Below, one piece after another: positions 7,951 to 16,071 of a DNA stretch of 64,000 bases. The stretch is from positions 414,262 to 478,261 of the forward strand of contig NZ_BMOU01000001.1 in the NCBI RefSeq assembly GCF_014647235.1, written 5' to 3'. Under the pieces are notes generated by a model. The model was given only the letters and a program-made list of their open reading frames with translations. It did not search any database and was not told the origin of the DNA. Source of the stretch: Haloarcula pellucida (GTDB lineage: Archaea; Halobacteriota; Halobacteria; Halobacteriales; Haloarculaceae). How positions within the stretch are numbered: position 1 is the stretch's first letter; every line of letters starts with the position of its first letter. The position numbers were made by a program, and so were the translations under genes.

Positions 7951-8724
7951 ATGTCCCGTCGCACCCTCCTGCCGTTGCTGATTGTCTGCCTCGTACTCAC
8001 CGCTGGCTGTTCGTTCTTCGGCCCGAACCCGGACAGCTATTCGAGCAGCTACGACCTCAGCGTCGGCGTCGATGCCGACGAGACGCTCCGGAACGTCACC
8101 ATCCGCGTGCCGTTGCCACAGGTCGACGGCAACGCCACGTTCGAGGCGACCGATGTCGCACCGAACGGGACGTTCGATGCGCGCGTCGTCGAAACCGAGT
8201 ACGGTCCCATGCTGGAACTCACCACCGACGAGTTCACCGTCGAGACGCGGTACTACCGCTACGTCGAAGCGGACGGCGTCGGCCGGCAAGAGGAGATATC
8301 CGAGGCCGAGTACGACCCGGAGAACCCGAACCACGCGAAGCGGACGCGCCGCACCGCCTCGACGTCGGCGCTTCGGGACGCCACCTACCCCATCGAGACG
8401 CGAACGCCCGTCGGCACTTCACCGACGTTCTACGGCGACGGGGTCACCCGGTCGCTCACCGACTGTTCGCTCCCTTACCGCGACGAGACGGCCTGTTTCA
8501 CCTACGACGCGCCGGTGTTTCTCTCCTACGACGCGCCAGCGACCGCTCGCGTCGACGCGAGCGTCATGGTCGTGGGCTCCAACGAGTGGTTCTCCGGTGG
8601 CTGGACGGGCAACAGCTACGCCGACCGCGTCCACGCAAACGCCACCGGGCCACAGGACAGGTGGGTCTCCGCGTCGGGCCACACCGAGACGGGTCGGGGG
8701 AACTACCCGTCCCCGGAGCGCTGA
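7951..8724 (+). CDS. secreted lipoprotein of unknown function
   Basis: The protein has a classical lipoprotein signal: MSRRTLLPLLIVCLVLTAGC, where the cysteine at residue 20 would be lipidated. The mature 237 residues are beta-rich and acidic, with several NxT/S sequons (NVT, NAT, NGT), and contain two cysteines (TDCSLPYRDETACF) that could pair in the extracytoplasmic space. I recognise no domain. Haloarchaeal lipoproteins commonly use the Tat route, but here the signal has only an SRRT start, so the route is uncertain. A TATA-like stretch (ttgaataaac) lies immediately upstream. The gene is convergent with the J-domain gene, their ends being adjacent. Confidence 0.8.
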   Translation: MSRRTLLPLLIVCLVLTAGCSFFGPNPDSYSSSYDLSVGVDADETLRNVTIRVPLPQVDGNATFEATDVAPNGTFDARVVETEYGPMLELTTDEFTVETRYYRYVEADGVGRQEEISEAEYDPENPNHAKRTRRTASTSALRDATYPIETRTPVGTSPTFYGDGVTRSLTDCSLPYRDETACFTYDAPVFLSYDAPATARVDASVMVVGSNEWFSGGWTGNSYADRVHANATGPQDRWVSASGHTETGRGNYPSPER

Positions 8725-9324
8725 CTACGAGGCGTGCTGTTTCGCCATCGTGTAGGCCTCGCGGACTCGCTTGAACTCCTCCTCGTCGCCGCCGTGGTCC
8801 GGGTGGACCTCCTTCACGCGGTCGCGGTAGGCCGACTTCACCTCCGAGAGCGTCGCCGTCTGCCGGAGTCCGAGTTCGGCGAACGCCTGCAGCGTGGGGT
8901 CGGCCGACTGCTCGGGGTCCGGACCGAGCGACACCTCCGGCGTCTCGAAGGGGAGGCGCGCCCCCAGATGGACGCCCGGCATCTCGTGTTCGACGAGGAC
9001 CGGCCGCGTCGGCGACCGATCGATGCGGTAGTACGCCCGGGCGTCGAACGTGATGGCCACGTCTCGCTTCGGGAGGTAGAAGGCGACGTGCTGGCCCTCG
9101 ACGAAGTGGTTCTCGGCGAACTGCTCGTCGATGGCCTGCAGGTACTCCCGTAACTCCGCGCGCCGGCGCTCCTCGCCGCCGTCGCGGACCTGCCGTGCCT
9201 GCTGGTCGGCGGGGAAGAGTCTGTCTGCGACGACGAACAACCCGGCGACCAGTACGCTCCCGCCGGCACCGAGTAGTACGCCGAGGACCAACCACTCCGG
9301 TACCGTACTCGGATCTGCCTGCAC
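8725..9324 (-). CDS. membrane-anchored J-domain (DnaJ-like) protein
   Basis: The C-terminal 60 residues form a J domain: helix II SEVKSAYRDRVKEV, the HPD motif (HPDHGG) and helix III EFKRVREAYTMAKQ. J domains stimulate the ATPase of DnaK/Hsp70. An N-terminal membrane helix (LVLGVLLGAGGSVLVAGLFV, about 11-30) precedes a charged helix and a beta-rich middle domain. I chose the GTG at 9322-9324 (199 residues, VQADPSTVPEWLVL) because upstream residues are basic and translate the neighbouring intergenic bases. It is the last gene after the translation/PAC2 operon, 40 bp downstream of PAC2. The C-terminal position of the J domain is unlike canonical DnaJ. Confidence 0.82.
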   Translation of the reverse strand: MQADPSTVPEWLVLGVLLGAGGSVLVAGLFVVADRLFPADQQARQVRDGGEERRRAELREYLQAIDEQFAENHFVEGQHVAFYLPKRDVAITFDARAYYRIDRSPTRPVLVEHEMPGVHLGARLPFETPEVSLGPDPEQSADPTLQAFAELGLRQTATLSEVKSAYRDRVKEVHPDHGGDEEEFKRVREAYTMAKQHAS

Positions 9325-9364
9325 GCGACTCCGTTGGCGCCGCCGAAATAAGAAATTCTCGCTG

Positions 9365-10123
9365 TTACCCGATGTACCGCAGATCCTCGTCGGCCGGCGA
9401 CGGCGCGTTCTGTTGTTCCATCTCCTGAATCTTCCGGACGACTTCTTCCATCTCGTCGGCACGCTCCTCTAGGGACTCGTAGTCCACGTCGAAGCCGACG
9501 ACGTCCTGTAAGATTTCGAGGACGGCCTGTGCGCTCTTGGGGTCGACCAGATAGCCGGACGTCTCGCCCATGAGACAGGCCGCCGTGATGTCACGTCGGC
9601 CACCGAGGCCCAGCAACAGACCGGAGACGCCGACGATGCCGCCGGCGGGTTCGTCCTCGCGGAAGACGACGCCCGAGTCTTCGAGCGTGTCGGCGAACTC
9701 GTCGGTGGTCGTCGCACCCAGCACGTCGTACTCCTCGATGAGTTCGCCGGTGGGGACGCCGCCCAGCGCGAACACTTCACCGACGCCGAAGTCCTCGCCG
9801 ACGTCGAGGAACGCGTCGGTCAGGCCGTAGTGACCCTCGCTGTCCTGTGCCTGATGGTCGCCCGAGAGGACGAGCATGTCCCGTCCCTCCTCGGGCGTGA
9901 CGGCGTGGAACTCGGCACACGCCAACTGAGCCGTCCGGTCGTCGATGCTGACCTGCGGCGGGAAGTGCGTCGAGTAGACGCGCCGGACGAGTTCGCTCTC
10001 CAGTTCCTCCAGCAGGTGCTCGGCGGCGAGTTTTCCGACGTGCCCGACACCGGGGAGTCCCTCGACGAGGACGGGGTCCTCCAGGTCCGGGTCGGCGAGT
10101 ACTTCGATGTCGAATTCGTCCAT
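9365..10123 (-). CDS. PAC2 family protein, proteasome-assembly-chaperone-like
   Basis: The 252-residue protein has the PAC2 fold: LVEGLPGVGHVGKLAAEHLLEE replaces the usual start around residues 18-40, followed by LVLSGDHQAQ and a Gly-rich block (GVSGLLLGLGGRRDITAACLMGETSGYLVDP is spread over residues 150-185). A C-terminal coiled helix (EERADEMEEVVRKIQEMEQQ) follows. Archaeal PAC2 proteins related to PbaA/PbaB are proposed to assist 20S proteasome assembly. It follows nop10 by five bases in a transcript that also carries ribosomal proteins and eIF2-alpha, an arrangement widespread in archaea. Confidence 0.9.
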   Translation of the reverse strand: MDEFDIEVLADPDLEDPVLVEGLPGVGHVGKLAAEHLLEELESELVRRVYSTHFPPQVSIDDRTAQLACAEFHAVTPEEGRDMLVLSGDHQAQDSEGHYGLTDAFLDVGEDFGVGEVFALGGVPTGELIEEYDVLGATTTDEFADTLEDSGVVFREDEPAGGIVGVSGLLLGLGGRRDITAACLMGETSGYLVDPKSAQAVLEILQDVVGFDVDYESLEERADEMEEVVRKIQEMEQQNAPSPADEDLRYIG

Positions 10124-10128
10124 ACCGC

Positions 10129-10311
10129 CTACGTGCGGTTGCGGCGCTTAAGTGAACGTCGATACTCGCCGTGGGGGTCCGTCGGGTCGAACGGCGCCGG
10201 AGCGCTGTTGACGGCGTCGGCACCACACTCGGGACAGGAATCGGAGAGGGTGTACACCGGGCCGTCGTGTTCGGCGTCCCACGCCGAACATACCCGGATG
10301 TCAGACTTCAT
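10129..10311 (-). CDS. nop10: Nop10, H/ACA ribonucleoprotein subunit
   Basis: This 60-residue protein is the archaeal Nop10, a core subunit of the H/ACA RNP that guides pseudouridylation of rRNA together with Cbf5, Gar1 and L7Ae. The family-typical block GPVYTLSDSCPECG is present, with a zinc-ribbon-like first cysteine at residue 8 (VCSAW). The second half, containing SAPAPFDPTDPHGEYRRSLK, matches the region that wraps Cbf5. It begins two bases after the eIF2-alpha stop, so the two are co-transcribed. Gar1, another subunit of the same particle, is also in the window at 53222. Confidence 0.95.
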   Translation of the reverse strand: MKSDIRVCSAWDAEHDGPVYTLSDSCPECGADAVNSAPAPFDPTDPHGEYRRSLKRRNRT

Positions 10312-10313
10312 CG

Positions 10314-11114
10314 CTACTCGTCGTCTTCGGTCCGCTCGCGGTGGTACTCGCCGGTCCCACCGTGCTCTTCGACGACGGCCTTCGCGCGGGCGGCGCTCTC
10401 TTCGAGTTCGCCCTCGGCCGTCTTGTAGTCGGGCGCCTGCACCTGAATGCGGTACTCGGGCGACCCGACGTAGGTGACTTCGAGTTGAATCTCTTCGGGT
10501 ACCTCGCCGTTCCCTTCGGCCGCTTTCAGCGCCTCCTTGATGACGTCGACGCCGTCGTGGGTCGGGCACTCGAGGTCGACGTAGCCCGTGACGTTGACGT
10601 AGGGCACCGAGACGTTGTTCCGGGCCGTCTGGACGATGGCTTCGACTTCGTCCTCGTCGAGGTCGGTCTCGTCGAGGGCGTCGGCGCCGTGGATGGCGGC
10701 GGCCTCGAACCCGTCGTACAGCGAGCCGAATTCGGCCAACAGCGCGTTCGCGATAGCGCCGTAGGTCTCGTCGTCCAGGTCCTCGCCGAAGGCCAGTTCC
10801 ATCCAGTTGTCGGCCTTCTGCTCGTTTTTCCACTCCTGAATCTTCTCTTTGCGCTGGTGGTCGTTGACGTCCTTGATCGAGAGGTCTATCTGCTGGGACT
10901 CCTCGTCGACGTCTAACACCTTGGCGACGACCGTCTGACCCTCGTTGACGTGGTCGCGGACGTTCTTGATCCATCCGCTGGCGACCTCGGAGATGTGACA
11001 GAGGCCACGCTTGCCCTCGTACTCTTCGAGGTCGACGAACACGCCGAAGTCCTCGATCTCGTCGACCTTGCCGACGACGAGTTCGCTCGGTTCGGGCCAG
11101 CCGCTGTATTTCAT
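10314..11114 (-). CDS. translation initiation factor aIF2 alpha subunit
   Basis: The alpha subunit of archaeal initiation factor 2 helps deliver initiator tRNA to the small ribosomal subunit. The 266 residues match the family length. Residues 10-85 form an S1/OB domain ([50 protein letters not shown]), residues 90-175 a helical domain starting [15 protein letters not shown], and the rest an alpha/beta domain that contacts the gamma subunit. It lies between rps27e and nop10 with one- and two-base gaps. The initiator tRNA gene itself occurs in this window at 15762. Confidence 0.96.
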   Translation of the reverse strand: MKYSGWPEPSELVVGKVDEIEDFGVFVDLEEYEGKRGLCHISEVASGWIKNVRDHVNEGQTVVAKVLDVDEESQQIDLSIKDVNDHQRKEKIQEWKNEQKADNWMELAFGEDLDDETYGAIANALLAEFGSLYDGFEAAAIHGADALDETDLDEDEVEAIVQTARNNVSVPYVNVTGYVDLECPTHDGVDVIKEALKAAEGNGEVPEEIQLEVTYVGSPEYRIQVQAPDYKTAEGELEESAARAKAVVEEHGGTGEYHRERTEDDE

Positions 11115-11115
11115 C

Positions 11116-11289
11116 CTATCGGGCCTCGACGACGTCGGTCACTTCGCCTTCGATGGCGGCTTTCCCACCGGTGGGACGGGCGAGGGTGTGGCCACAGACG
11201 GCACACGAGACCTCGCTCGACGCCTTCTCGAAGAGGGTCTGTTCGTTCTCGCAGTCCGGACAGGCGACGGTGACGAAGCTTCCAGCCAT
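11116..11289 (-). CDS. rps27e: 30S ribosomal protein S27e
   Basis: The 57-residue zinc-binding ribosomal protein carries the diagnostic C4 ribbon: [13 protein letters not shown], then [10 protein letters not shown]. These four cysteines bind zinc in the archaeal and eukaryotic small subunit. It is positioned two bases after the L44e stop and one base before aIF2-alpha, the arrangement conserved in Euryarchaeota. Length and motifs are standard and nothing looks altered. Confidence 0.96.
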   Translation of the reverse strand: MAGSFVTVACPDCENEQTLFEKASSEVSCAVCGHTLARPTGGKAAIEGEVTDVVEAR

Positions 11290-11291
11290 GA

Positions 11292-11570
11292 TTACTCCTG
11301 GAACTCCAGTCGGCCGGCGCGCCATCCCTCGCGGAGGTGGGCCTTGCCACACTCGCCACAGCGGTACTTGAGGTCCGTCTTCTTGGTGGGCTTGTCCCCA
11401 CCCGGGACCTTCGAGAACTTCCCGTCGTTCCCGATACCGGAGTTGCGCTTGCGCTGGCGGTCGATCCACTTCATTCCGGTCTCGCGGCCGGAACGGACCT
11501 TCTCGACCTCGTGTTCGTTGTGCTCGTTACAGTGCGGACAGTACGTATTGAAGCGTCGCGGCATCTCCAT
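11292..11570 (-). CDS. rpl44e: 50S ribosomal protein L44e
   Basis: The 92-residue protein begins [20 protein letters not shown] and contains a second pair of cysteines in [16 protein letters not shown], giving the C4 zinc site of L44e. It sits on the large subunit near the E-site in archaeal and eukaryotic ribosomes. A second ATG two codons in (MPRRFN) is an alternative start. It is the first gene of the operon that continues with S27e, aIF2-alpha, Nop10 and PAC2. Confidence 0.96.
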   Translation of the reverse strand: MEMPRRFNTYCPHCNEHNEHEVEKVRSGRETGMKWIDRQRKRNSGIGNDGKFSKVPGGDKPTKKTDLKYRCGECGKAHLREGWRAGRLEFQE

Positions 11571-11605
11571 AGATATCGACCTTACGGAGCGATTTGGTGT
11601 GGCCG

Positions 11606-11613
11606 CTTAAAAC
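11606..11613 (-). promoter_or_regulatory. TATA box of the L44e-S27e-aIF2alpha operon
   Basis: The plus-strand bases cttaaaac read gttttaag on the minus strand. They are centred about 39 bases upstream of the L44e start, which predicts a short leader of roughly a dozen bases. Confidence 0.55.
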
Positions 11614-11714
11614 CCGTTTGGTTCGGAGTCGCGTCGCCGTCCCCGCATCGTGTGGTGACCGTTCTCTCGCTCGCCTTCGAAGTCACTAAGTACGCCGTTT
11701 TCGAAGCCACTGGT

Positions 11715-11987
11715 ATGAAGAAGCTCATCATCCACGGGGATCCCGGCCTCCGGAAGGGCGGCCGCATCGAGTACGACGGCGACGAGTACGAGGTGTTCGC
11801 CGTCGCTCGACAGGGTGACTGGCACGGGCCGGACCGGCCGCAGCTCTGGTGTACTATCGGGCAGGAAGACGAAGAAGAGACGTTCAAACGACAGGACTAC
11901 ATCCCGAACCACCTCGACACCGACGACGTCGAGGCCGAAGCCGTGACCGTCCTCCGCGAACGCGGGGCATCGAACGCCGAAGCCTAG
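11715..11987 (+). CDS. HAH_0734-family small conserved haloarchaeal protein
   Basis: The 90-residue acidic protein begins MKKLIIHGDPGLRKGGRIEY and contains the block QGDWHGPDRPQLWCTIG, which I recognise from the haloarchaeal family named after HAH_0734. There is one conserved-looking cysteine, and no membrane segment or catalytic motif. A TATA-like element (actaagta) is centred about 27 bases before the ATG, indicating a leaderless transcript. It is divergent from the L44e operon and ends 17 bp before the convergent DUF2298 gene. Function is unknown. Confidence 0.82.
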   Translation: MKKLIIHGDPGLRKGGRIEYDGDEYEVFAVARQGDWHGPDRPQLWCTIGQEDEEETFKRQDYIPNHLDTDDVEAEAVTVLRERGASNAEA

Positions 11988-12004
11988 ACTCGGACGGCCG
12001 ATTC

Positions 12005-14326
12005 TCAGAGCTGTTTCTGGTGGACGCGGTAGACCACCACGCCGTCGGTCCGTTTTACCGCCGTCACGCCCGAGACGTGGTCGACCGTTATCTCGCCGTA
12101 GCGGGCGCGCTCTGCCGGCCCGACGTAGACGTACCGAACGTCGTACTGCCGGAGGAGCGCTATCTGGTCGCTGGCGCTCCCGGTGTATATCGTCCGGACG
12201 TCCTCGACGCGCGTCTGATACACCGTGTCGTTGCGGTACTGGGCCTCGTGGTACCAGCCAGCGACCGTCGGCAGGCCGGTCAGACTCGCCGGGGCGCTGG
12301 AGCCTTTCCCCTCGTCGGGGTTCCACCGGTAGCCGGCGGGCGCGGCGGTGACGATGGTCGGTCGCCCCTCGACGGTCCGGTCCAGCCACCGGATGGCCTC
12401 GGCCTCTCGCGGATGCTCGCGGTCGAGGTAGGCGGTTCCGTTCAGCGTCGGCTCACCGGCCGCGTCGACGTGGTTCGAGAGCGCGAACGCGCCGTACACC
12501 GACGTCGAGAGGACGAGCAGGGCGACGAACGCGCGAACGCCGGTCGTCGTCGCCGCTCGGCGCGTCTCCCCGTCGGGCCGCCAGCGGGTGAGGAGCCACG
12601 CCAATACGGGGCCGACGGCGGCCGCCCAGAGCACCCACACCTGCATGTACGTCTTGAACACGGTGTTCATCCGGCCGATGTTCTCCTTCACGAAGACGAA
12701 CTCCACGAGCAAGACGAGGCCGGCACCGGCCAGAATCAGGACGACTTCGAAGTCGACGGTGCGGTCGCCGCCGTCGGTGAGCGCGGGCACCGACTCCAGC
12801 GACCGACTCAGCGACGGCGACCGGGCGAATAGCCACGCGCCGGCGACGAGCGGGACGAGTAGCCCGACCGCGGCGAGGTCGACCGTCGCGCCGAGGAAGA
12901 CGACGCCCACCGTCGCCGCGCCGACTGCCCGCGCCCGGTCCGTGCCGAGCGCCCGCCCGGCCTGCGCGTAGAGGTAGAGTCCGAACGGGAGGAGGAAGAT
13001 GCCGTGGACCGAGAGCAGTTCCAAGAGCGACGAGCGGTCCGGGAGGACGGCTACCTCGCGGCCGCTCGCCGCGCCCAGCCAGAACGGGAGCGACCACAGC
13101 AAGCCGACGAGGACGATGGCGACGGCGACGGCAAGTGCGACGCCGACGCGCACCGCCTCGTGTGTCAGGCCGGTCGTCCGGAGTCGCTGGCTGACGCCGT
13201 TTGGCAACAGCGTCGTCGGGTCCGACGGGGCGAGGACGACGGTCAGCATCGCGAGGCCGGCGACCGAGGGGAACGACCACGTGTTCGTCACGGCCATCAG
13301 GCCAGCGAGGGCCGGGAGCGCGCCGAACAGGAGTGCCAGTCGGCGGCGCCACTCGACGGCCGGCGTCTGGTAGTAGCTGAAACACAGCGCGGCCGCCAAC
13401 AGCAGGAAGCCCGTGCTCATCATGTGGGCGTGCATGTCGCCGTTGAGCCACGCGAACAGTGGGAACTCGTCGATGACGAAGGCCGCGCTGGGCTCGTAGG
13501 TCACGAAGTCACCGGCGTCGTCGGTGATGACGCGGCTGGCGTCCCAGTAACTGAAACGGTCGGGGCTCGTCGCCAGTCCCTCCACTTCGTATCCGGCGGC
13601 ACCGGCCACCCACTGCCCGGCGCCGTCCGGCAGAAGCCAGATGAGGAGGCGCATCGGCGTCGAGAGGTTGCTGGCGATACCAACGAAAAAGGCGGCGAGT
13701 CCCGCGGCCACCCGTCTCGGGACGCCTCTGTCGGCGGCGATGGCGCCCGCAAGCCCGTAGGTGGCTGTCACCAGCGTCGCGTAGAACCCCGCGAGCGCGA
13801 GGTTGTAGGCGTACTGGCCGGCCGTCCCGGTGAGACGCGTGAGGATGGCCGCAAGCAGGTGGCCGCCGTAGTAGTACGCGACCGGTTCGCCGGCGAACCA
13901 CATGTCTTCGGGCGGGAGCGTGTCGGCCCGCAGCAGCGATTTCAGCAGGCCGTAGTCGAGGAACTTCTCGCCGCCGATGGGGACGATGGCCGGGTCGAGG
14001 GCTCTGACGGCGATCAAAACGCAAAACGCGAGGGTGAACACGCCGGCCACCTCCGCGTACGCGCGCCCGTCGACGGTGACGCCCCGGACGGCGGCGACCA
14101 CCGCGGCGGCGACGAGGACGAGAAGGCCGAGGTAGATGCCGGCGGTCAGCGAGAGGCGGCCGACGAAGTAGGTGACGAGCCACAGTGTCGAAAGCGCCAC
14201 CGGGATACCGAAGGCGACGCCGCGATTCGCGAATCGCGGGAACAGGGCGGCGGCGACCGTCGCGCCGACGTAACAGAGCAACAGGTAGAGCGCAAGCCAG
14301 AGGACGACGAGGCCGTACTCCATCAC
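12005..14326 (-). CDS. DUF2298 (YYY-domain) polytopic membrane protein
   Basis: This 773-residue protein has at least 14 hydrophobic helices. Near residue 130 it contains the motif that defines the Chlor_Arch_YYY/DUF2298 family, with KFLDYGLLKSLLRADTLPPE followed by YYYGGHLLAAILTRL. Such proteins have a GT-C-like arrangement and are suspected membrane glycosyltransferases acting on dolichol-linked sugars; the activity is not proven. The C-terminal 150 residues are soluble and include VTAAPAGYRWNPDEGKGS and RYVYVGPAERARYG, reminiscent of the extracellular domain of membrane glycosyltransferases. It is divergent from a GT2 glycosyltransferase and a GtrA protein, supporting a surface-glycan role. 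Confidence 0.88.
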   Translation of the reverse strand: MMEYGLVVLWLALYLLLCYVGATVAAALFPRFANRGVAFGIPVALSTLWLVTYFVGRLSLTAGIYLGLLVLVAAAVVAAVRGVTVDGRAYAEVAGVFTLAFCVLIAVRALDPAIVPIGGEKFLDYGLLKSLLRADTLPPEDMWFAGEPVAYYYGGHLLAAILTRLTGTAGQYAYNLALAGFYATLVTATYGLAGAIAADRGVPRRVAAGLAAFFVGIASNLSTPMRLLIWLLPDGAGQWVAGAAGYEVEGLATSPDRFSYWDASRVITDDAGDFVTYEPSAAFVIDEFPLFAWLNGDMHAHMMSTGFLLLAAALCFSYYQTPAVEWRRRLALLFGALPALAGLMAVTNTWSFPSVAGLAMLTVVLAPSDPTTLLPNGVSQRLRTTGLTHEAVRVGVALAVAVAIVLVGLLWSLPFWLGAASGREVAVLPDRSSLLELLSVHGIFLLPFGLYLYAQAGRALGTDRARAVGAATVGVVFLGATVDLAAVGLLVPLVAGAWLFARSPSLSRSLESVPALTDGGDRTVDFEVVLILAGAGLVLLVEFVFVKENIGRMNTVFKTYMQVWVLWAAAVGPVLAWLLTRWRPDGETRRAATTTGVRAFVALLVLSTSVYGAFALSNHVDAAGEPTLNGTAYLDREHPREAEAIRWLDRTVEGRPTIVTAAPAGYRWNPDEGKGSSAPASLTGLPTVAGWYHEAQYRNDTVYQTRVEDVRTIYTGSASDQIALLRQYDVRYVYVGPAERARYGEITVDHVSGVTAVKRTDGVVVYRVHQKQL

Positions 14327-14437
14327 CCGAGAGAGTGCGACGCGGGCCTATACGTCTTTTGCACCGCCCGCCCCTGTTTTGTACCGTGTCGTGCGTCTTC
14401 GAACTGTTTTTACTCACCCACGGAGGAAGCTAGCACG

Positions 14438-15205
14438 ATGTCGCGTTCCGTCGGTATCGTCGTCCCGGCGTACCGCCCAGACGTCGCCCAGTTGCGGACG
14501 TACGTCACCGCTATCGACGAGTATCTCGACCCGGAGACCATCGTGGTCGAACTCGACGCCCCGAAGCGTGACGTGCCCGAGCGACTGGCCGACCTGCCGG
14601 CGCGCATCGAGACGGTGCCGTACCGCCGGGGGAAGGGCGCCGCTATCACCGCCGGGTTCGAGACGCTCTCGACGGACGTGCTCGTGTTCGCCGACGCGGA
14701 CGGGTCCACGCCCGTCGACTCGCTCGCCGAAGTGGTGTCGCCGGTCGTCGACGGAGGCGCCGACCTCGCGGTCGGGTCCCGCCGGCACCCCGACGCCGCG
14801 GTCGCCAGCCACCAGACGTTCGCCCGGCGGTTCCTCGGCGACGCGTTCGCGTGGCTGGCCGGCCGACTGCTCGACGTCTCGCTGTACGATTATCAATGCG
14901 GCGCGAAGGCCATCGACGCCGACGCTTGGGGGCAGGTCCGGAGTCACATCTACGAACCCGGGTTCGCGTGGGACGTCGAACTGGTGGCCATGGCGGGGGC
15001 GCTCGACCTCCGCGTCGTCGAGGTGCCGATAGCGTGGGAGGACAGACCGGGGTCGACCGTCTCGCCGGTCAGGGACTCTGTTGCCCTCTTCCGGGCGCTG
15101 CTGGCCGCTCGTCACCGGGCGAAACAGCTCAGCGACGACCGCTTTCACACCGCTATCGCCGCACGTCGGGAGGACCCGACGGCGCTCGTCGAACGTGACC
15201 GATGA
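14438..15205 (+). CDS. family 2 glycosyltransferase (dolichol-phosphate-sugar synthase type)
   Basis: The 255-residue GT-A fold enzyme begins MSRSVGIVVPAYRPDVAQL, with a nucleotide-sugar site at VFADADGSTP (about residue 85), then VGSRRHPDA and the later DYQCGAKAI and GFAWDVELVAMA blocks typical of DPM1/DPG synthases. These transfer a sugar from a nucleotide donor to dolichol phosphate on the cytosolic face of the membrane. There is no C-terminal membrane helix. A purine-rich GGAGGA about a dozen bases upstream could act as a ribosome-binding site, unusual for this mostly leaderless genome. The stop overlaps the GtrA start by four bases. Confidence 0.9.
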   Translation: MSRSVGIVVPAYRPDVAQLRTYVTAIDEYLDPETIVVELDAPKRDVPERLADLPARIETVPYRRGKGAAITAGFETLSTDVLVFADADGSTPVDSLAEVVSPVVDGGADLAVGSRRHPDAAVASHQTFARRFLGDAFAWLAGRLLDVSLYDYQCGAKAIDADAWGQVRSHIYEPGFAWDVELVAMAGALDLRVVEVPIAWEDRPGSTVSPVRDSVALFRALLAARHRAKQLSDDRFHTAIAARREDPTALVERDR

Positions 15206-15693
15206 GCGGACCGAGTGACCGTCTCCGGCACTTCCTGCCCGACCGCTTCGAGTCGCTCGTCTCCGGCGTCCGCTTCGGACAGTTCCTCTCCGTCGGCGTC
15301 GTCGGTGCGATCAGCGACAACACCGTACTGGCCATCCTCGGCCTCGTCTTCGACGTGCCCGACCTCTGGGCGAAGGCGGCCGGTATCGAGACGGCGATTC
15401 TGGTGATGTTTCTCGTCAACGAACACTGGACGTTCTCGACGATGGGTGCCACCGGCCGTGGCCCGTTCCTGAAGCGACTGGTGAAGTCCCACATCGTCCG
15501 GTCAGGTGGGGTTACGATCCAGCTACTCGTCTACTGGGTCCTGACACAGTACCTCGCCATCGAACTCGTCGTCTTCGAAACGGACCTCTGGTTCATCGCT
15601 GCGAGTCCAATCGCCATCGCCATCGCGATGGTCGTCAACTACGTCTTCGAGAGTCTGTTCACGTGGCAGGTCCACCGCGACGGGGCCACGTAG
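15202..15693 (+). CDS. GtrA family membrane protein
   Basis: The 163-residue protein has four membrane helices: FGQFLSVGVVGAISDNTVLA, KAAGIETAILVMFLVNEHWT, GGVTIQLLVYWVLTQYL and ASPIAIAIAMVVNYVFESLF. The pairing of NEHWTF in helix 2 and NYVFESLFTW in helix 4 is the GtrA signature. GtrA proteins are thought to flip or position lipid-linked sugars for surface polysaccharide synthesis. It overlaps the preceding glycosyltransferase by ATGA, so the two are translationally coupled and probably act on the same lipid-linked sugar. Confidence 0.9.
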   Translation: MSGPSDRLRHFLPDRFESLVSGVRFGQFLSVGVVGAISDNTVLAILGLVFDVPDLWAKAAGIETAILVMFLVNEHWTFSTMGATGRGPFLKRLVKSHIVRSGGVTIQLLVYWVLTQYLAIELVVFETDLWFIAASPIAIAIAMVVNYVFESLFTWQVHRDGAT

Positions 15694-15731
15694 CGCGTCA
15701 CTAATTCACGGACGGCACTCGAATCACAACC

Positions 15732-15738
15732 CTTAATG
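15732..15738 (+). promoter_or_regulatory. promoter TATA element of initiator tRNA
   Basis: The bases cttaatg are centred 27 bases upstream of the mature tRNA start at 15762, the expected position for an archaeal TATA box. Confidence 0.55.
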
Positions 15739-15761
15739 AGGGGGCTCGGGTATGAACAGGT

Positions 15762-15836
15762 AGCGGGATGGGATAGCCAGGAGATTCCGGCGGGCTCATA
15801 ACCCGCAGATCGGTAGTTCAAATCTACCTCCCGCTA
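15762..15836 (+). tRNA. initiator tRNA-Met (anticodon CAT)
   Basis: The acceptor stem agcggga pairs with tcccgct and is followed by discriminator A. The anticodon stem gcggg/cccgc closes loop ctcataa with anticodon CAT, and the T arm is ggtag-ttcaaat-ctacc. Three features mark the archaeal initiator rather than elongator: an A1-U72 pair, three consecutive G-C pairs at the base of the anticodon loop, and an overall sequence like other haloarchaeal initiators. No intron is present and the CCA end is not encoded. Confidence 0.95.
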
Positions 15837-15904
15837 CTTCTCAGCGAACTACGCCCCGAAGCGTCGTCCACGTGACGAGACGTTAGTGCGTGTGTACGGC
15901 ACAT

Positions 15905-15956
15905 AGAGTTCGAACGAGACGAGCGATGGCGAGGGTGTTCTCGCAGTTCGAACTCT
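15905..15956. other. imperfect inverted repeat between tRNA and hpt, possible structured RNA
   Basis: An 11-base arm agagttcgaac (15905-15915) is exactly complementary to gttcgaactct (15946-15956). Four further pairs (gaga with tctc) follow inside the stem after a three-base bulge on the 3' side. The remaining spacer is GC-rich. There is no clear T-run after it on either strand. The rest of the 235-bp gap has no convincing gene. A second palindrome-like stretch (tagattcgaacta) lies near 16008. Confidence 0.5.
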
Positions 15957-16071
15957 CTCTGCTATATTCTATCGCACACAAGTCCGTGAGCCACGAACCG
16001 TTCGCGTAGATTCGAACTATGCCACGGGCAACCGAACCGGTACCCGCGTGACGGACTGCAAAACCGCGGGA

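Noticed and set aside
13004-15205. Very long plus-strand open frame of 733 residues overlapping the DUF2298 gene
   Set aside because: It is mostly antisense to a clear membrane protein and has low-complexity Arg/Glu/Gly composition from high-GC third positions. Only its end, in frame, is the real glycosyltransferase from 14438.
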